Origin: Waddliaceae bacterium
GTDB taxonomy: Bacteria; Chlamydiota; Chlamydiia; Chlamydiales; SLOH01
Reading direction: 5' to 3'
DNA: 8,697 nucleotides
NCBI GenBank assembly: GCA_007132595.1
Contig: SLOH01000161.1
Coordinates: 1-8,697, forward strand
Every line of letters starts with the position of its first letter. Position 1 is the stretch's first letter. This document shows, in pieces, positions 1-5,360 of this stretch. Made by a program: the position numbers and the translations under genes. Under the pieces are notes generated by a model that made no database searches, was not told the origin of the DNA, and worked only from the letters and a program-made list of their open reading frames with translations.

Positions 1-525
1 AAGTTCCGGTTTTTCTGCTTGTTCAATCGCACTGGAAATCAAGCTTCCAACTTCGGCATTTCCCGATGCCGAGACTGTGGCGATGTTGCAAACCTCTTCC
101 TTGGTACTGACAGGAGTGCTCAGATCATCAATTGACTTTAAGACGACTTCAAGAGCTTTTTCCATCCCGCGCTTCAGAATAATTGGGCTAGCGCCGGAGG
201 CGATATGCTTAATTCCCTCTTTGGCTAGGGCGCCGAGGAGGAGCGTTGCTGTCGTTGTGCCGTCTCCGCACTGCTCTTGTACTTTTTGCACCACTTCTTT
301 AGCAACGGAAACGCCCATGTTTTCAAACGGGTTTTTCAGAGTAATATCATTGACAATGCTATTGCCGTCGTTTGTGATTTTTGGTGTTCCGTAGCTCTCT
401 TCCAAGCCCACATTTCTTCCTCGAGGACCTAGAGTGAAACCAACGAGATCGGTTATTTGGTCAATTCCGGAGATCAAAAGCTCGCGAGCCTGTTCTTCAA
501 AGATAATCTGTTTTGGTGTTGTCAT
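1..525 (-). CDS. groEL3: GroEL-family chaperonin paralogue (Hsp60), N-terminal 175 residues; 3' part outside window
   Basis: ATP-driven Hsp60 chaperonin of the cytoplasm, partial: the first third (equatorial domain and start of the intermediate domain) is present. Visible motifs are LGPRGRNV (33-40), ITNDG (50-54), FENMG (67-71), CGDGTTTAT (86-94) and LKRG near 120. These match the phosphate-binding loop, Asp52 and the DGTTT loop of E. coli GroEL. The lysine equivalent to E. coli Lys51, an ATP contact, is Asn52 here, and many other positions diverge, so this looks like a secondary paralogue, not the main GroEL. No groES precedes it and no CIRCE element (HrcA operator) is seen. The ATG at 525 has AGGAGA nine bases upstream, overlapping the nadC stop, so it is probably translated from the nadC mRNA. 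The suffix 3 rests on remembered Chlamydia synteny (groEL3 beside murF). Family certain; paralogue number inferred. Confidence 0.9.
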   Translation of the reverse strand, partial: MTTPKQIIFEEQARELLISGIDQITDLVGFTLGPRGRNVGLEESYGTPKITNDGNSIVNDITLKNPFENMGVSVAKEVVQKVQEQCGDGTTTATLLLGALAKEGIKHIASGASPIILKRGMEKALEVVLKSIDDLSTPVSTKEEVCNIATVSASGNAEVGSLISSAIEQAEKPEL

Positions 526-534
526 ATATTATTT

Positions 535-540
535 TCTCCT
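535..540 (-). promoter_or_regulatory. Shine-Dalgarno of groEL overlapping the nadC stop codon
   Basis: Read on the minus strand the junction is TAGGAGA, then nine bases, then ATG. TAG is the nadC stop and AGGAGA is a near-perfect Shine-Dalgarno. There is no room for a promoter in the 13-nt gap, so groEL is expected to depend on nadC transcription, perhaps with reinitiation by ribosomes ending nadC. Confidence 0.75.
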
Positions 541-1387
541 ATTTCAATCTTAATACCATTTCTAACGCAGGGATCGAATGTGTGATTGAACCAATCGATA
601 TGCCGTCAACACCTGTCTCGGCATAGGCGCGTATGGTGTCTTGTGTAATGGTTCCGAGAGATTCCACGTAAACGCGTTTGTCGGTTTGACGGATGCGCCT
701 CACACATTCGGTGATGGAGTAGGGGGACATACGGCTGAGCATAATTGCATCCGCTTCTGTTTTGAGAGCTTCATTTAGTCGGTTCAGGTGAGTGATTTCA
801 ACCTCTATCGGAAGATGGGGGTAGGTCTGTTTTGCTCTTTTGACAGCTTCTTGAATCGGATTGGAAAATTCTGCTGAAAGAAAGTAGAGGTGATTGGTTT
901 TAATTACAATCCGATCATCAAGACCAAACCGATAGTTTACGCCTCCGCCAACGCGAACAGCGTATTTTTCAAGCGCTCTTAGTCCAGGGAGCGTTTTTCG
1001 AGTGTCGAGAATGTTGCAAGGTAAATCCGTAATGCGTCTGACATATTCATGGGTAGCAGTAGCAACCGCTGAGGCGTGTTGGAGGAGGTTGAGTGCGATA
1101 CGTTCGCCGGAGAGCACTGCAATTGCTTTGCCTGTGACTTTTGCTAAGTCGGTTCCAGCCTTCACCTTTGCGCCCTCAGGGACGAGGGGGATGAATTTAA
1201 CCTCTTCATCAATTTGGTAAAACAACTCTTCTAGGTATGGCATACCCGCAACGACAGCTGCACTTTTTGCAACAAATACGCCTGAGCAAATGCTTGCTTT
1301 AGGGACGCAGAGCTGCGATGAGATATCGCCGGAGCGAATATCCTCTTCAATTGCCGTCTTGATAAGTTGATTCATCTCGTCTTTCAT
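539..1387 (-). CDS. nadC: Quinolinate phosphoribosyltransferase (nicotinate-nucleotide pyrophosphorylase) family, NadC
   Basis: NadC condenses quinolinate with PRPP, releasing CO2 and PPi, to give nicotinate mononucleotide for NAD synthesis (EC 2.4.2.19). At 282 aa the length is normal. Family landmarks: EEDIRSGDIS (14-23), GERIALNLLQ (94-103), DTRKTLPGLRALEKYAVRVG (128-147), NYRFGLDD (151-158), IKTNH (162-166), EVE (195-197) and a C-terminal AETGVDGISIGSITHS (256-271). Arg96, Arg130, Lys131, Arg153 and Lys163 fit the known quinolinate-binding basic residues. Several usual motifs are altered: NHR is NYR, KDNH is KTNH, MLDN is MLSR (loss of an aspartate associated with PRPP/Mg binding) and SGG is SLG. 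Activity is therefore less certain than fold. Two starts compete: ATG at 1387 would be nearly leaderless from the predicted promoter, while ATG at 1375 (codon 5) would have about 15 nt of leader. No nadA or nadB is in view. Confidence 0.88.
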   Translation of the reverse strand: MKDEMNQLIKTAIEEDIRSGDISSQLCVPKASICSGVFVAKSAAVVAGMPYLEELFYQIDEEVKFIPLVPEGAKVKAGTDLAKVTGKAIAVLSGERIALNLLQHASAVATATHEYVRRITDLPCNILDTRKTLPGLRALEKYAVRVGGGVNYRFGLDDRIVIKTNHLYFLSAEFSNPIQEAVKRAKQTYPHLPIEVEITHLNRLNEALKTEADAIMLSRMSPYSITECVRRIRQTDKRVYVESLGTITQDTIRAYAETGVDGISIGSITHSIPALEMVLRLK

Positions 1388-1396
1388 TGCAAAAAG

Positions 1397-1425
1397 ATTT
1401 TAACGAAACAGTCTCTTCCTTGCAA
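1397..1425 (-). promoter_or_regulatory. Predicted promoter of nadC-groEL
   Basis: On the minus strand TTGCAA (1420-1425) and TAAAAT (1397-1402) are 17 bp apart, a fair -35 and a good -10 for the housekeeping sigma factor. Transcription would begin near 1390, only about three bases before the first possible nadC ATG, which favours the second ATG (1375) or a nearly leaderless message. Confidence 0.5.
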
Positions 1426-1722
1426 GCGAATTAGTGAGTATTAGGAGCCTTCTTCAGTATGGAAATTTAAGTTAATTTCAGGCTTAGGGGATCGAATGGT
1501 TTCGATCGTATTGATTTGAAGCATGACAAGTGAATAATCGAACTGTTCTTTTCCTTCTTTTAGGATAAACTGAAAGGGGCAAAAAAACCGGTCTGAAGCT
1601 GATCTTTGTGAGTTCATATACCCTATAGAATACACTCTTTTCTCTATCTTGTCCAATGATTTTCATCTCAAAAAATTGCCATTTCAATATATATAGGAAC
1701 CTCTGAATTACTCAAGTTCATC

Positions 1723-1727
1723 GGAGG
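1723..1727 (+). promoter_or_regulatory. Shine-Dalgarno that decides the DUF1499 start
   Basis: GGAGG lies only two bases before the ATG at 1730 but five bases before the in-frame GTG at 1733 (the sequence is GGAGG-AT-ATG-GTG). The spacing favours GTG; the difference is one residue. Confidence 0.6.
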
Positions 1728-1729
1728 AT

Positions 1730-2179
1730 ATGGTGAAAATCGCAATCGTTGTCTTAGTTATTGCAGGTGTTTTTGCAGTGAATAATCAGTTGGTATCAGC
1801 TTCTATCGGTACTATTGACGGCAAGCTCTCCCCTTGCCCATCGACGCCAAACTGTGTGAGCAGTGGGCAAAACAATGGGTCGTCAGCCATTGACCCGCTT
1901 CCGCTTGTCTCAGCTGACGTTCTTTCGTTAATCGAAGGTTACCTGTCGAGTCACTATCGCGCGCAGGTGATGAGCAGAAAGTCTCATTATCTTCATGTTG
2001 TTGTAAGCACCGCTCTTTTTCGCTTTAAAGACGATCTTGAGTTTTTGGTTGATGAAGAGAAAGGCGTTGTCGATGTGCGGTCATCTTCTAGATTCGGATA
2101 CTGGGACTTTGGCGTTAATCGCTCCCGAATAGAAAATATTCGTGAATTTCTTGAGGAGAAAACAGGGTCCTCAAGGTGA
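1730..2179 (+). CDS. DUF1499 family protein, exported or membrane-anchored
   Basis: A 149-aa protein (148 aa from GTG 1733) matching the DUF1499 family (Pfam PF07386), whose biochemical role is not established. It opens with a hydrophobic segment, residues 3-24 (KIAIVVLVIAGVFAVNNQLV), with SA-S as a possible signal peptidase site; it could equally stay as an anchor. Family signatures follow in order: LSPCPSTPNCVSS (33-45), SHYLHVVVST (85-94), FRFKDDLEFLVD (97-108) and VRSSSRFGYWDFGVNRSRIE (116-135). The two cysteines in CPSTPNC are the family pair. It stands alone, divergent from nadC and convergent with the outer-membrane protein gene. An 8-bp hairpin lies over the last codons. Family assignment is firm from motifs; function unknown; an envelope location is inferred from the leader. 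Confidence 0.88.
   Translation: MVKIAIVVLVIAGVFAVNNQLVSASIGTIDGKLSPCPSTPNCVSSGQNNGSSAIDPLPLVSADVLSLIEGYLSSHYRAQVMSRKSHYLHVVVSTALFRFKDDLEFLVDEEKGVVDVRSSSRFGYWDFGVNRSRIENIREFLEEKTGSSR
2149..2176 (+). terminator. Hairpin abutting the stop codon of the DUF1499 gene
   Basis: CTTGAGGA (2150-2157) pairs with TCCTCAAG (2168-2175) around a 10-nt loop, plus one outer T-G wobble. The stem ends directly before the TGA at 2177-2179. No T-run follows at once (the nearest is TTTTTT about 40 bases on), so a Rho-independent role is doubtful; it could be a 3' processing barrier. Confidence 0.3.
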
Positions 2180-2254
2180 TCTCAAGTAACCTCTGAAAAA
2201 CTTCCATTTGCTCGACTGTTTTTTCAAATTCCCTCAAAAAGGGCGCTAAATTTA

Positions 2255-2270
2255 ATCAACCTGAGTTGAT
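2255..2270 (-). terminator. Weak candidate terminator of the FadL-type gene
   Basis: On the minus strand, ten bases past the stop codon, ATCAAC-TCAG-GTTGAT forms a 6-bp stem with a 4-nt loop followed by TAAATTT. The stem is AT-rich and the T-tract short, so this is only suggestive. The 100-bp gap between the two convergent genes holds no better candidate. Confidence 0.25.
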
Positions 2271-2279
2271 CAGAGGCTC

Positions 2280-3515
2280 CTAAAAATATCTTCCCCATGA
2301 AAGGCCGAAAAAGTCTTTCGAGCGTCTAATATCTGCCTCGCCTCCTCCAAAAAGCAATGGAATAGAGTCTATGCCATCAATCCGTTTTTCAAAGGCGTGC
2401 GCATAAAAGAAGGAAATTTCATCGTAGCAGCTCCAGCGCCAAGTCCCGCCGAAAGAGAATAGATCTTCCGGGGTTTCAGGAGCGAGAAGACCTGGCAAGG
2501 TTGACTCGCCTTTCATCGGAGCTCTTGAGTTTTGATAGCCAATGCGAATAGATGCCATCTGATTGATCTTCCACTCAGCTCCGAGACGGACAATGAGCTG
2601 GTCACGCCAACCAAAACCGGGGCCGTCTTTGTCGCCGAGTAAGCTGTCCGGCCCTTCGGTACCGGGGACGAAGAATGAATGGTCGAGAGCGGCAATTTGA
2701 TTCCATTTGATATATTCTAGGTCAAACTCAAAACTCAGGCAGGGCAGAGCTCTGATGGCAACTCCTCCCATCACGCGATGGGGGATCGACCACTTTCCTC
2801 GGTCAGCCAGGAAACCTTTGTATTTTTTAAATCGCTTCGCTGGAACCGGGGGTTGCCAAGCAAAGCCGACAGAGACGCAGTCAGAGACACGACTCATCCA
2901 ACCAATGGTCAATCCAGCAGCTGCAGAGTAGTCGTACTTATTGTTGCTGACATAGTCAGGGTGGTCTGTAAAGAGCGGAATCGCAAGGTTTTCAAGTCCT
3001 ATGATCTTCATTCTCATCACATGCACATCAAGACTGATTCCAGCGGCGTGGTTTGTTCCCAGCCGTACACTAAAAGTTGGAGAGAAGGTTTGATGGAGAT
3101 ATTCAAAGGCAAGGTCGGATGTGCCGAAAAAAGGGAAGGAGGTGTTGTAGTCTGACTTTACGAATGCGCGTGTGTACGCGACAAAACCGAGGGTAAAGTC
3201 GCAGTCGCAAATGTGTTTATTCACAGCAAGGTCGGGGAAGGGGTAATGCTCAGTGACACTGTTTGCAAAGCTGCCATTAATAAAGATGTTGTCGTTAATG
3301 GTTGAGGTGCCTTCTTGGTGGACTAAAGTGCCTCCAATATCGTAACGATTTCCAAGAAATGACATCGCGGCCGGGTTTTGCGCCCCCACAAGCGCATCTC
3401 GTGGCTCGGCGATCTGGGCATTTGCGCGGCCTTGCGACTTGGCACCGCCGATCGGCTGGATAAGCAGCGCTTGAATGTAGAGGGGAAAAAGAAGTAGAAG
3501 CGTAAATGTTTTCAT
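2280..3515 (-). CDS. FadL/OmpP1/TodX-family outer-membrane protein
   Basis: A 411-aa outer-membrane beta-barrel of the FadL type (Pfam PF03349, Toluene_X family), which moves hydrophobic compounds such as long-chain fatty acids across the outer membrane. Evidence: a signal-like leader MKTFTLLLLFPLYIQA (1-16); the near-N-terminal NPAAMS (47-52) followed by aromatic-rich strands; amphipathic strands throughout; and the conserved C-terminal block GWRDQLIVRLGAEWKIN (302-318), ASIRIGYQNSRAP (321-333), SFGGTWRWS (354-362). It ends in Phe, the classic BamA recognition residue. Five cysteines (103, 105, 213, 259, 363) remain in the mature part, unusual for a beta-barrel but in keeping with disulphide-linked chlamydial envelopes. 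It has its own promoter at 3544-3572 and no strong Shine-Dalgarno. Substrate unknown; host fatty acid uptake would be speculation. Confidence 0.85.
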   Translation of the reverse strand: MKTFTLLLLFPLYIQALLIQPIGGAKSQGRANAQIAEPRDALVGAQNPAAMSFLGNRYDIGGTLVHQEGTSTINDNIFINGSFANSVTEHYPFPDLAVNKHICDCDFTLGFVAYTRAFVKSDYNTSFPFFGTSDLAFEYLHQTFSPTFSVRLGTNHAAGISLDVHVMRMKIIGLENLAIPLFTDHPDYVSNNKYDYSAAAGLTIGWMSRVSDCVSVGFAWQPPVPAKRFKKYKGFLADRGKWSIPHRVMGGVAIRALPCLSFEFDLEYIKWNQIAALDHSFFVPGTEGPDSLLGDKDGPGFGWRDQLIVRLGAEWKINQMASIRIGYQNSRAPMKGESTLPGLLAPETPEDLFSFGGTWRWSCYDEISFFYAHAFEKRIDGIDSIPLLFGGGEADIRRSKDFFGLSWGRYF

Positions 3516-3543
3516 TGATGCACTTTTTTTGAAATAAATTTCA

Positions 3544-3572
3544 CTTATAGCGTTTAGAGGCGGATCTGTAAA
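3544..3572 (-). promoter_or_regulatory. Predicted promoter of the FadL-type gene
   Basis: On the minus strand TTTACA (3567-3572) and TATAAG (3544-3549) are separated by exactly 17 bp; each matches the sigma-70 consensus at five of six positions. Transcription would start near 3537, giving a leader of about 22 nt before the ATG at 3515. Confidence 0.65.
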
Positions 3573-3610
3573 GTGAAAAAATTAACGTTTTATAAGGAAT
3601 CTTTAAAAAT

Positions 3611-3628
3611 ACATTCTTTAAGGAATGT
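3611..3628 (-). terminator. Candidate terminator of rsmI
   Basis: About 20 bases past the rsmI stop, the minus strand reads ACATTC-CTTAAA-GAATGT followed by ATTTTTA: a 6-bp stem, extendable by a wobble pair, with a short T-tract. A second small stem just upstream (GAGT-CCTG...CAGG-TT-ACTC, 3657 to 3631) includes the rsmI stop codon. Together they plausibly end the tRNA-Cys-rsmI transcript. Confidence 0.4.
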
Positions 3629-3648
3629 CTGAGTAACCTGGGCTTCCG

Positions 3649-4467
3649 TCAGGACTCATCAAAGGATGCTAATGTCTCTTTATAGATTGTGCTTTTTGGC
3701 ACCCCGCGTATTTTAGCGGCAATTTTGACAGCGTCTTGTTTTGAGAGTTGATACACGCTCATTAACTGCTCGACATGATCTGTTGGGGGGAGTGCATTCC
3801 AATCGAGAAAGTTTTCATCACCCTCGATCAGCAGTACAATCTCACCCCGCGGCTCCCTTGCTTTGAAACGGTCTAAAACTTCTCTAGGTGTTCCACGGAC
3901 AATTTCTTCGTGTTGCTTTGTCAGTTCCCTTGCCACTGCAAGACGCCGGTTTGGGATGATGTCATGAAGCGCTTCTAAAGTAGAAACGAGTCGCTTGGGG
4001 GATTCGTAACAAATAGTTGTTCCCGGATACATGGCAAGATCTAACAACGCTTGGTTTTTTTTCTTGGGGAGAAATCCAATGAACTGAAATAGCCCGGCAT
4101 CTAGACCCGAAACGGTAAGAGCTGTAATAAGAGCGCTTGGTCCCGGGATAGCTGTGACTGTAATCTCTTCGCGGAGACACTCTTCGACAAGCTCGCCGCC
4201 CGGGTCTGAAATTAGGGGAGTTCCTGCGTCGCTAATCAGCGCAATTTCCATTCCATCTTTTAGTTTCTCAATGACTTGGGACAATTTTCTTTTTTCGGAA
4301 AACTTATGGTAGCTCTCAAGCTTGTTGCTGATTTCATGCGCTTTTAAAAGGGTTAAACTGTGCCGTGTGTCTTCGCAAAGGATGAGATCGACTTTTTTTA
4401 ACGTTTCGATTGCACGCTGTGTGAAGTCTTTTAAGTTTCCGATGGGGGTTGAGATAAGGTAAAGCAT
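3649..4467 (-). CDS. rsmI: 16S rRNA (cytidine(1402)-2'-O)-methyltransferase RsmI
   Basis: RsmI (formerly YraL) methylates the 2'-OH of C1402 in the 16S rRNA decoding centre using S-adenosylmethionine. The 272-aa length is typical. Family motifs in order: TPIGNL (7-12), CEDTR (31-35), ISDAGTPLISDPG (78-90), IPGPSA (107-112), FIGFLP (119-124), YESPKR (144-149), AVARELTKQHEE (177-188) with RG at 191-192, and GEIVLLIEG (208-216). A C-terminal helical segment, KQDAVKIAAKIRGVPKSTIY (243-262), matches the small C-terminal domain of this family. Start is ATG 4467, where the MLYLISTPIG opening fits the family exactly; no clear Shine-Dalgarno. No promoter is seen between it and tRNA-Cys upstream, so it is probably read from the tRNA promoter. 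The 15-bp hairpin at 4481-4524 ends 13 nt before its start codon. Confidence 0.95.
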   Translation of the reverse strand: MLYLISTPIGNLKDFTQRAIETLKKVDLILCEDTRHSLTLLKAHEISNKLESYHKFSEKRKLSQVIEKLKDGMEIALISDAGTPLISDPGGELVEECLREEITVTAIPGPSALITALTVSGLDAGLFQFIGFLPKKKNQALLDLAMYPGTTICYESPKRLVSTLEALHDIIPNRRLAVARELTKQHEEIVRGTPREVLDRFKAREPRGEIVLLIEGDENFLDWNALPPTDHVEQLMSVYQLSKQDAVKIAAKIRGVPKSTIYKETLASFDES

Positions 4468-4480
4468 ATGTATTTGGACT

Positions 4481-4524
4481 CACTCTGGCAAGCCTACTGA
4501 TACTGAATAGGCTTGCTTAGAGTG
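4481..4524 (-). repeat. 15-bp imperfect inverted repeat (hairpin) between tRNA-Cys and rsmI
   Basis: In plus-strand terms CACTCT (4481-4486), a bulged G, and GCAAGCCTA (4488-4496) pair with TAGGCTTGC (4508-4516), a TT bulge, and AGAGTG (4519-4524), leaving an 11-nt loop. All 15 pairs are Watson-Crick. No T-run follows on either strand, so it is not a standard Rho-independent terminator. It lies just past the tRNA 3' end and just before the rsmI start. It may mark a processing site, attenuate read-through, or control access to the rsmI start; these roles are inference. Confidence 0.7.
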
Positions 4525-4533
4525 TATGAGTTA

Positions 4534-4604
4534 AGGTGGCACCCAGATTCGAACTGGGGATGGAAGCTTTGCAGGCTTCTGCCTTACCACTTGGCCATGC
4601 CACC
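4534..4604 (-). tRNA. tRNA-Cys (anticodon GCA)
   Basis: A 71-nt cloverleaf read on the minus strand: acceptor GGTGGCA/TGCCACC (7 bp), D-arm region GCCAAGTGGTAAGGC, anticodon stem GAAGC/GCTTC with loop CTGCAAA (anticodon GCA at 4570-4572), 4-nt variable region CATC, T-arm CCCAG-TTCGAAT-CTGGG, and discriminator T (U73), the identity base typical of tRNA-Cys. The 3' CCA is not encoded (TTAA follows), so it must be added by CCA transferase. A strong promoter sits six bases upstream. Confidence 0.96.
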
Positions 4605-4616
4605 GTTAATGCTAAA

Positions 4617-4645
4617 GTTATACATGAGTGATTGAATCACGTCAA
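4617..4645 (-). promoter_or_regulatory. Promoter of tRNA-Cys (and probably rsmI)
   Basis: On the minus strand TTGACG (4640-4645) and TATAAC (4617-4622) have a 17-bp spacer, each five of six to consensus. Transcription would begin near 4610, a few bases before the mature tRNA 5' end at 4604. This is the best-looking promoter in the window. Confidence 0.75.
4628..4640. repeat. Perfect 13-bp palindrome in the spacer of the tRNA-Cys promoter
   Basis: GTGATT-G-AATCAC is an exact inverted repeat with a one-base centre. It lies almost wholly between the -35 and -10 hexamers of the tRNA-Cys promoter and shares one base with the -35. The position suits a repressor or MerR-type operator, but a dyad of this size can occur by chance. 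Confidence 0.4.
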
Positions 4646-4666
4646 GTATCGGAAGGCTTAAAAAAT

Positions 4667-4695
4667 TTAAAGTTCAGCTGTTTTCTTTCTATAAT
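4667..4695 (+). promoter_or_regulatory. Tentative promoter of the 208-aa protein gene
   Basis: A perfect TATAAT (4690-4695) has a weak -35, TTAAAG (4667-4672), 17 bp upstream. The leader to the ATG at 4734 would be about 30 nt. The surrounding DNA is very AT-rich, so chance matches are likely. Confidence 0.3.
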
Positions 4696-4733
4696 TAATT
4701 TTATCTTAATGATTTCCGTTCATAATAGTCAGT

Positions 4734-5360
4734 ATGAGAGTAGATAACCAAATGCAATGGGATCGTTTTTGTAACGATATTGAAAACCGCTTAAGTCAGG
4801 TTGCGCGAGTGCCTGTGGTTGGCACTTTGGCAGGAGCTGCCAAGGTCTCATTTGGAACCGTGCAGCTGATTACAGCTGTTGCTAGCGCAATTTTCTCTTT
4901 TGCATGGAAAGATAATTTTATCTCGTTTGATAGATCCGTCAGTCATATCAAACATGGACTTGGCAATATTGCCGCTGGCGTTGCTGAGTCCATCCCATTT
5001 CTTGGCTTTTTTATTTATAGAGACAGACAAAAAAAAGAAGCGCCGCAAGTACTTCCCCATATCCGCCTCGTCACACATCATGAAAATAAGTGGATGCCTT
5101 ACGCCTCTTTGGAGTCTGAGGATTTAGAAATCAAAATTTCTTCTGAGAATCTGTATTTAAGAGAAAAACTCAATTATATTGAAGATCGTATTTATGAAAA
5201 AGAGGTTGAAGAGGGGTTTGCAAACGTAAGCGAAAGGCTTGAGTATTCAAGGAGAGTCGTAAAGAATGTGCTGGATCAAATGTCAGAAATACCAGATGTC
5301 GACGAAAAAGTTCGAGAGAGTAGGGCACGATATCTTCAGTCGCCATATGTTGAGCCTTAG
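4734..5360 (+). CDS. Hypothetical two-lobed membrane protein, candidate inclusion-membrane or envelope protein
   Basis: A 208-aa protein I cannot assign to a named family. Residues 1-22 are polar. A long hydrophobic, Ala/Gly/Val-rich stretch follows (about 25-57, VPVVGTLAGAAKVSFG...), then a short polar loop (58-72), then a second hydrophobic stretch (about 74-95, GLGNIAAGVAESIPFLGFFI). Both lobes carry a P-x-x-G step (PVVG 27-30, PFLG 88-91), hinting at an internal repeat. The rest (96-208) is charged; 135-183 is helix-prone, rich in Glu/Lys/Arg and possibly coiled coil. There is no signal peptide. Two close hydrophobic lobes with a cytoplasmic-style tail is the layout of chlamydial Inc proteins, and similar Ala/Gly/Val-rich lobes occur, from memory, in hypothetical proteins of chlamydia-like bacteria. 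Start ATG 4734 or in-frame ATG 4752; no Shine-Dalgarno decides. Real gene likely; role unknown. Confidence 0.75.
   Translation: MRVDNQMQWDRFCNDIENRLSQVARVPVVGTLAGAAKVSFGTVQLITAVASAIFSFAWKDNFISFDRSVSHIKHGLGNIAAGVAESIPFLGFFIYRDRQKKEAPQVLPHIRLVTHHENKWMPYASLESEDLEIKISSENLYLREKLNYIEDRIYEKEVEEGFANVSERLEYSRRVVKNVLDQMSEIPDVDEKVRESRARYLQSPYVEP

Larger units (their letters stand above)
1388..1729. other. 342-bp gap between divergent nadC and DUF1499 gene; possible frameshifted short ORF
   Basis: The gap holds the nadC promoter (1397-1425) and the DUF1499 ribosome binding site (1723-1727). On the minus strand between about 1687 and 1441 two short reading frames, both opening only at TTG, meet around a run of seven T (seven A on the plus strand at 1583-1589). 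With six T they would join into roughly 74 residues from an internal ATG, reading ...SFRPVFCPFQFILKEGKEQF..., ending EEGS. I recognise no family, see no ribosome binding site, and cannot tell a decayed gene from chance. No convincing plus-strand promoter for the DUF1499 gene was found in the AT-rich 1676-1697 stretch. Confidence 0.3.

Noticed and set aside
77..394. Plus-strand open frame of 105 codons opposite groEL
   Set aside because: It is antisense to a clear GroEL coding sequence, has no ribosome binding site and shows no recognisable domain; a shadow frame.
1699..2276. Repeated ACCTCTGA near gene ends (1699-1706, 2189-2196, and TCAGAGG inverted at 2270-2276)
   Set aside because: Only seven to eight bases long and imperfectly placed; three occurrences are not enough to call a repeat family.
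2778..3155. Plus-strand open frame of 125 codons opposite the FadL-type gene
   Set aside because: Composition is basic and low in structure, no ribosome binding site, and the opposite strand encodes a convincing outer-membrane protein.
4481..4524. Hairpin read as a CIRCE/HrcA operator or as a Rho-independent terminator
   Set aside because: CIRCE is TTAGCACTC-N9-GAGTGCTAA, which does not match in arm sequence or spacing; no T-tract follows, so a standard terminator is not supported.
4534..4604. tRNA-Cys as an integration site for a mobile element
   Set aside because: No integrase gene and no duplicated tRNA 3' end were seen in the window.
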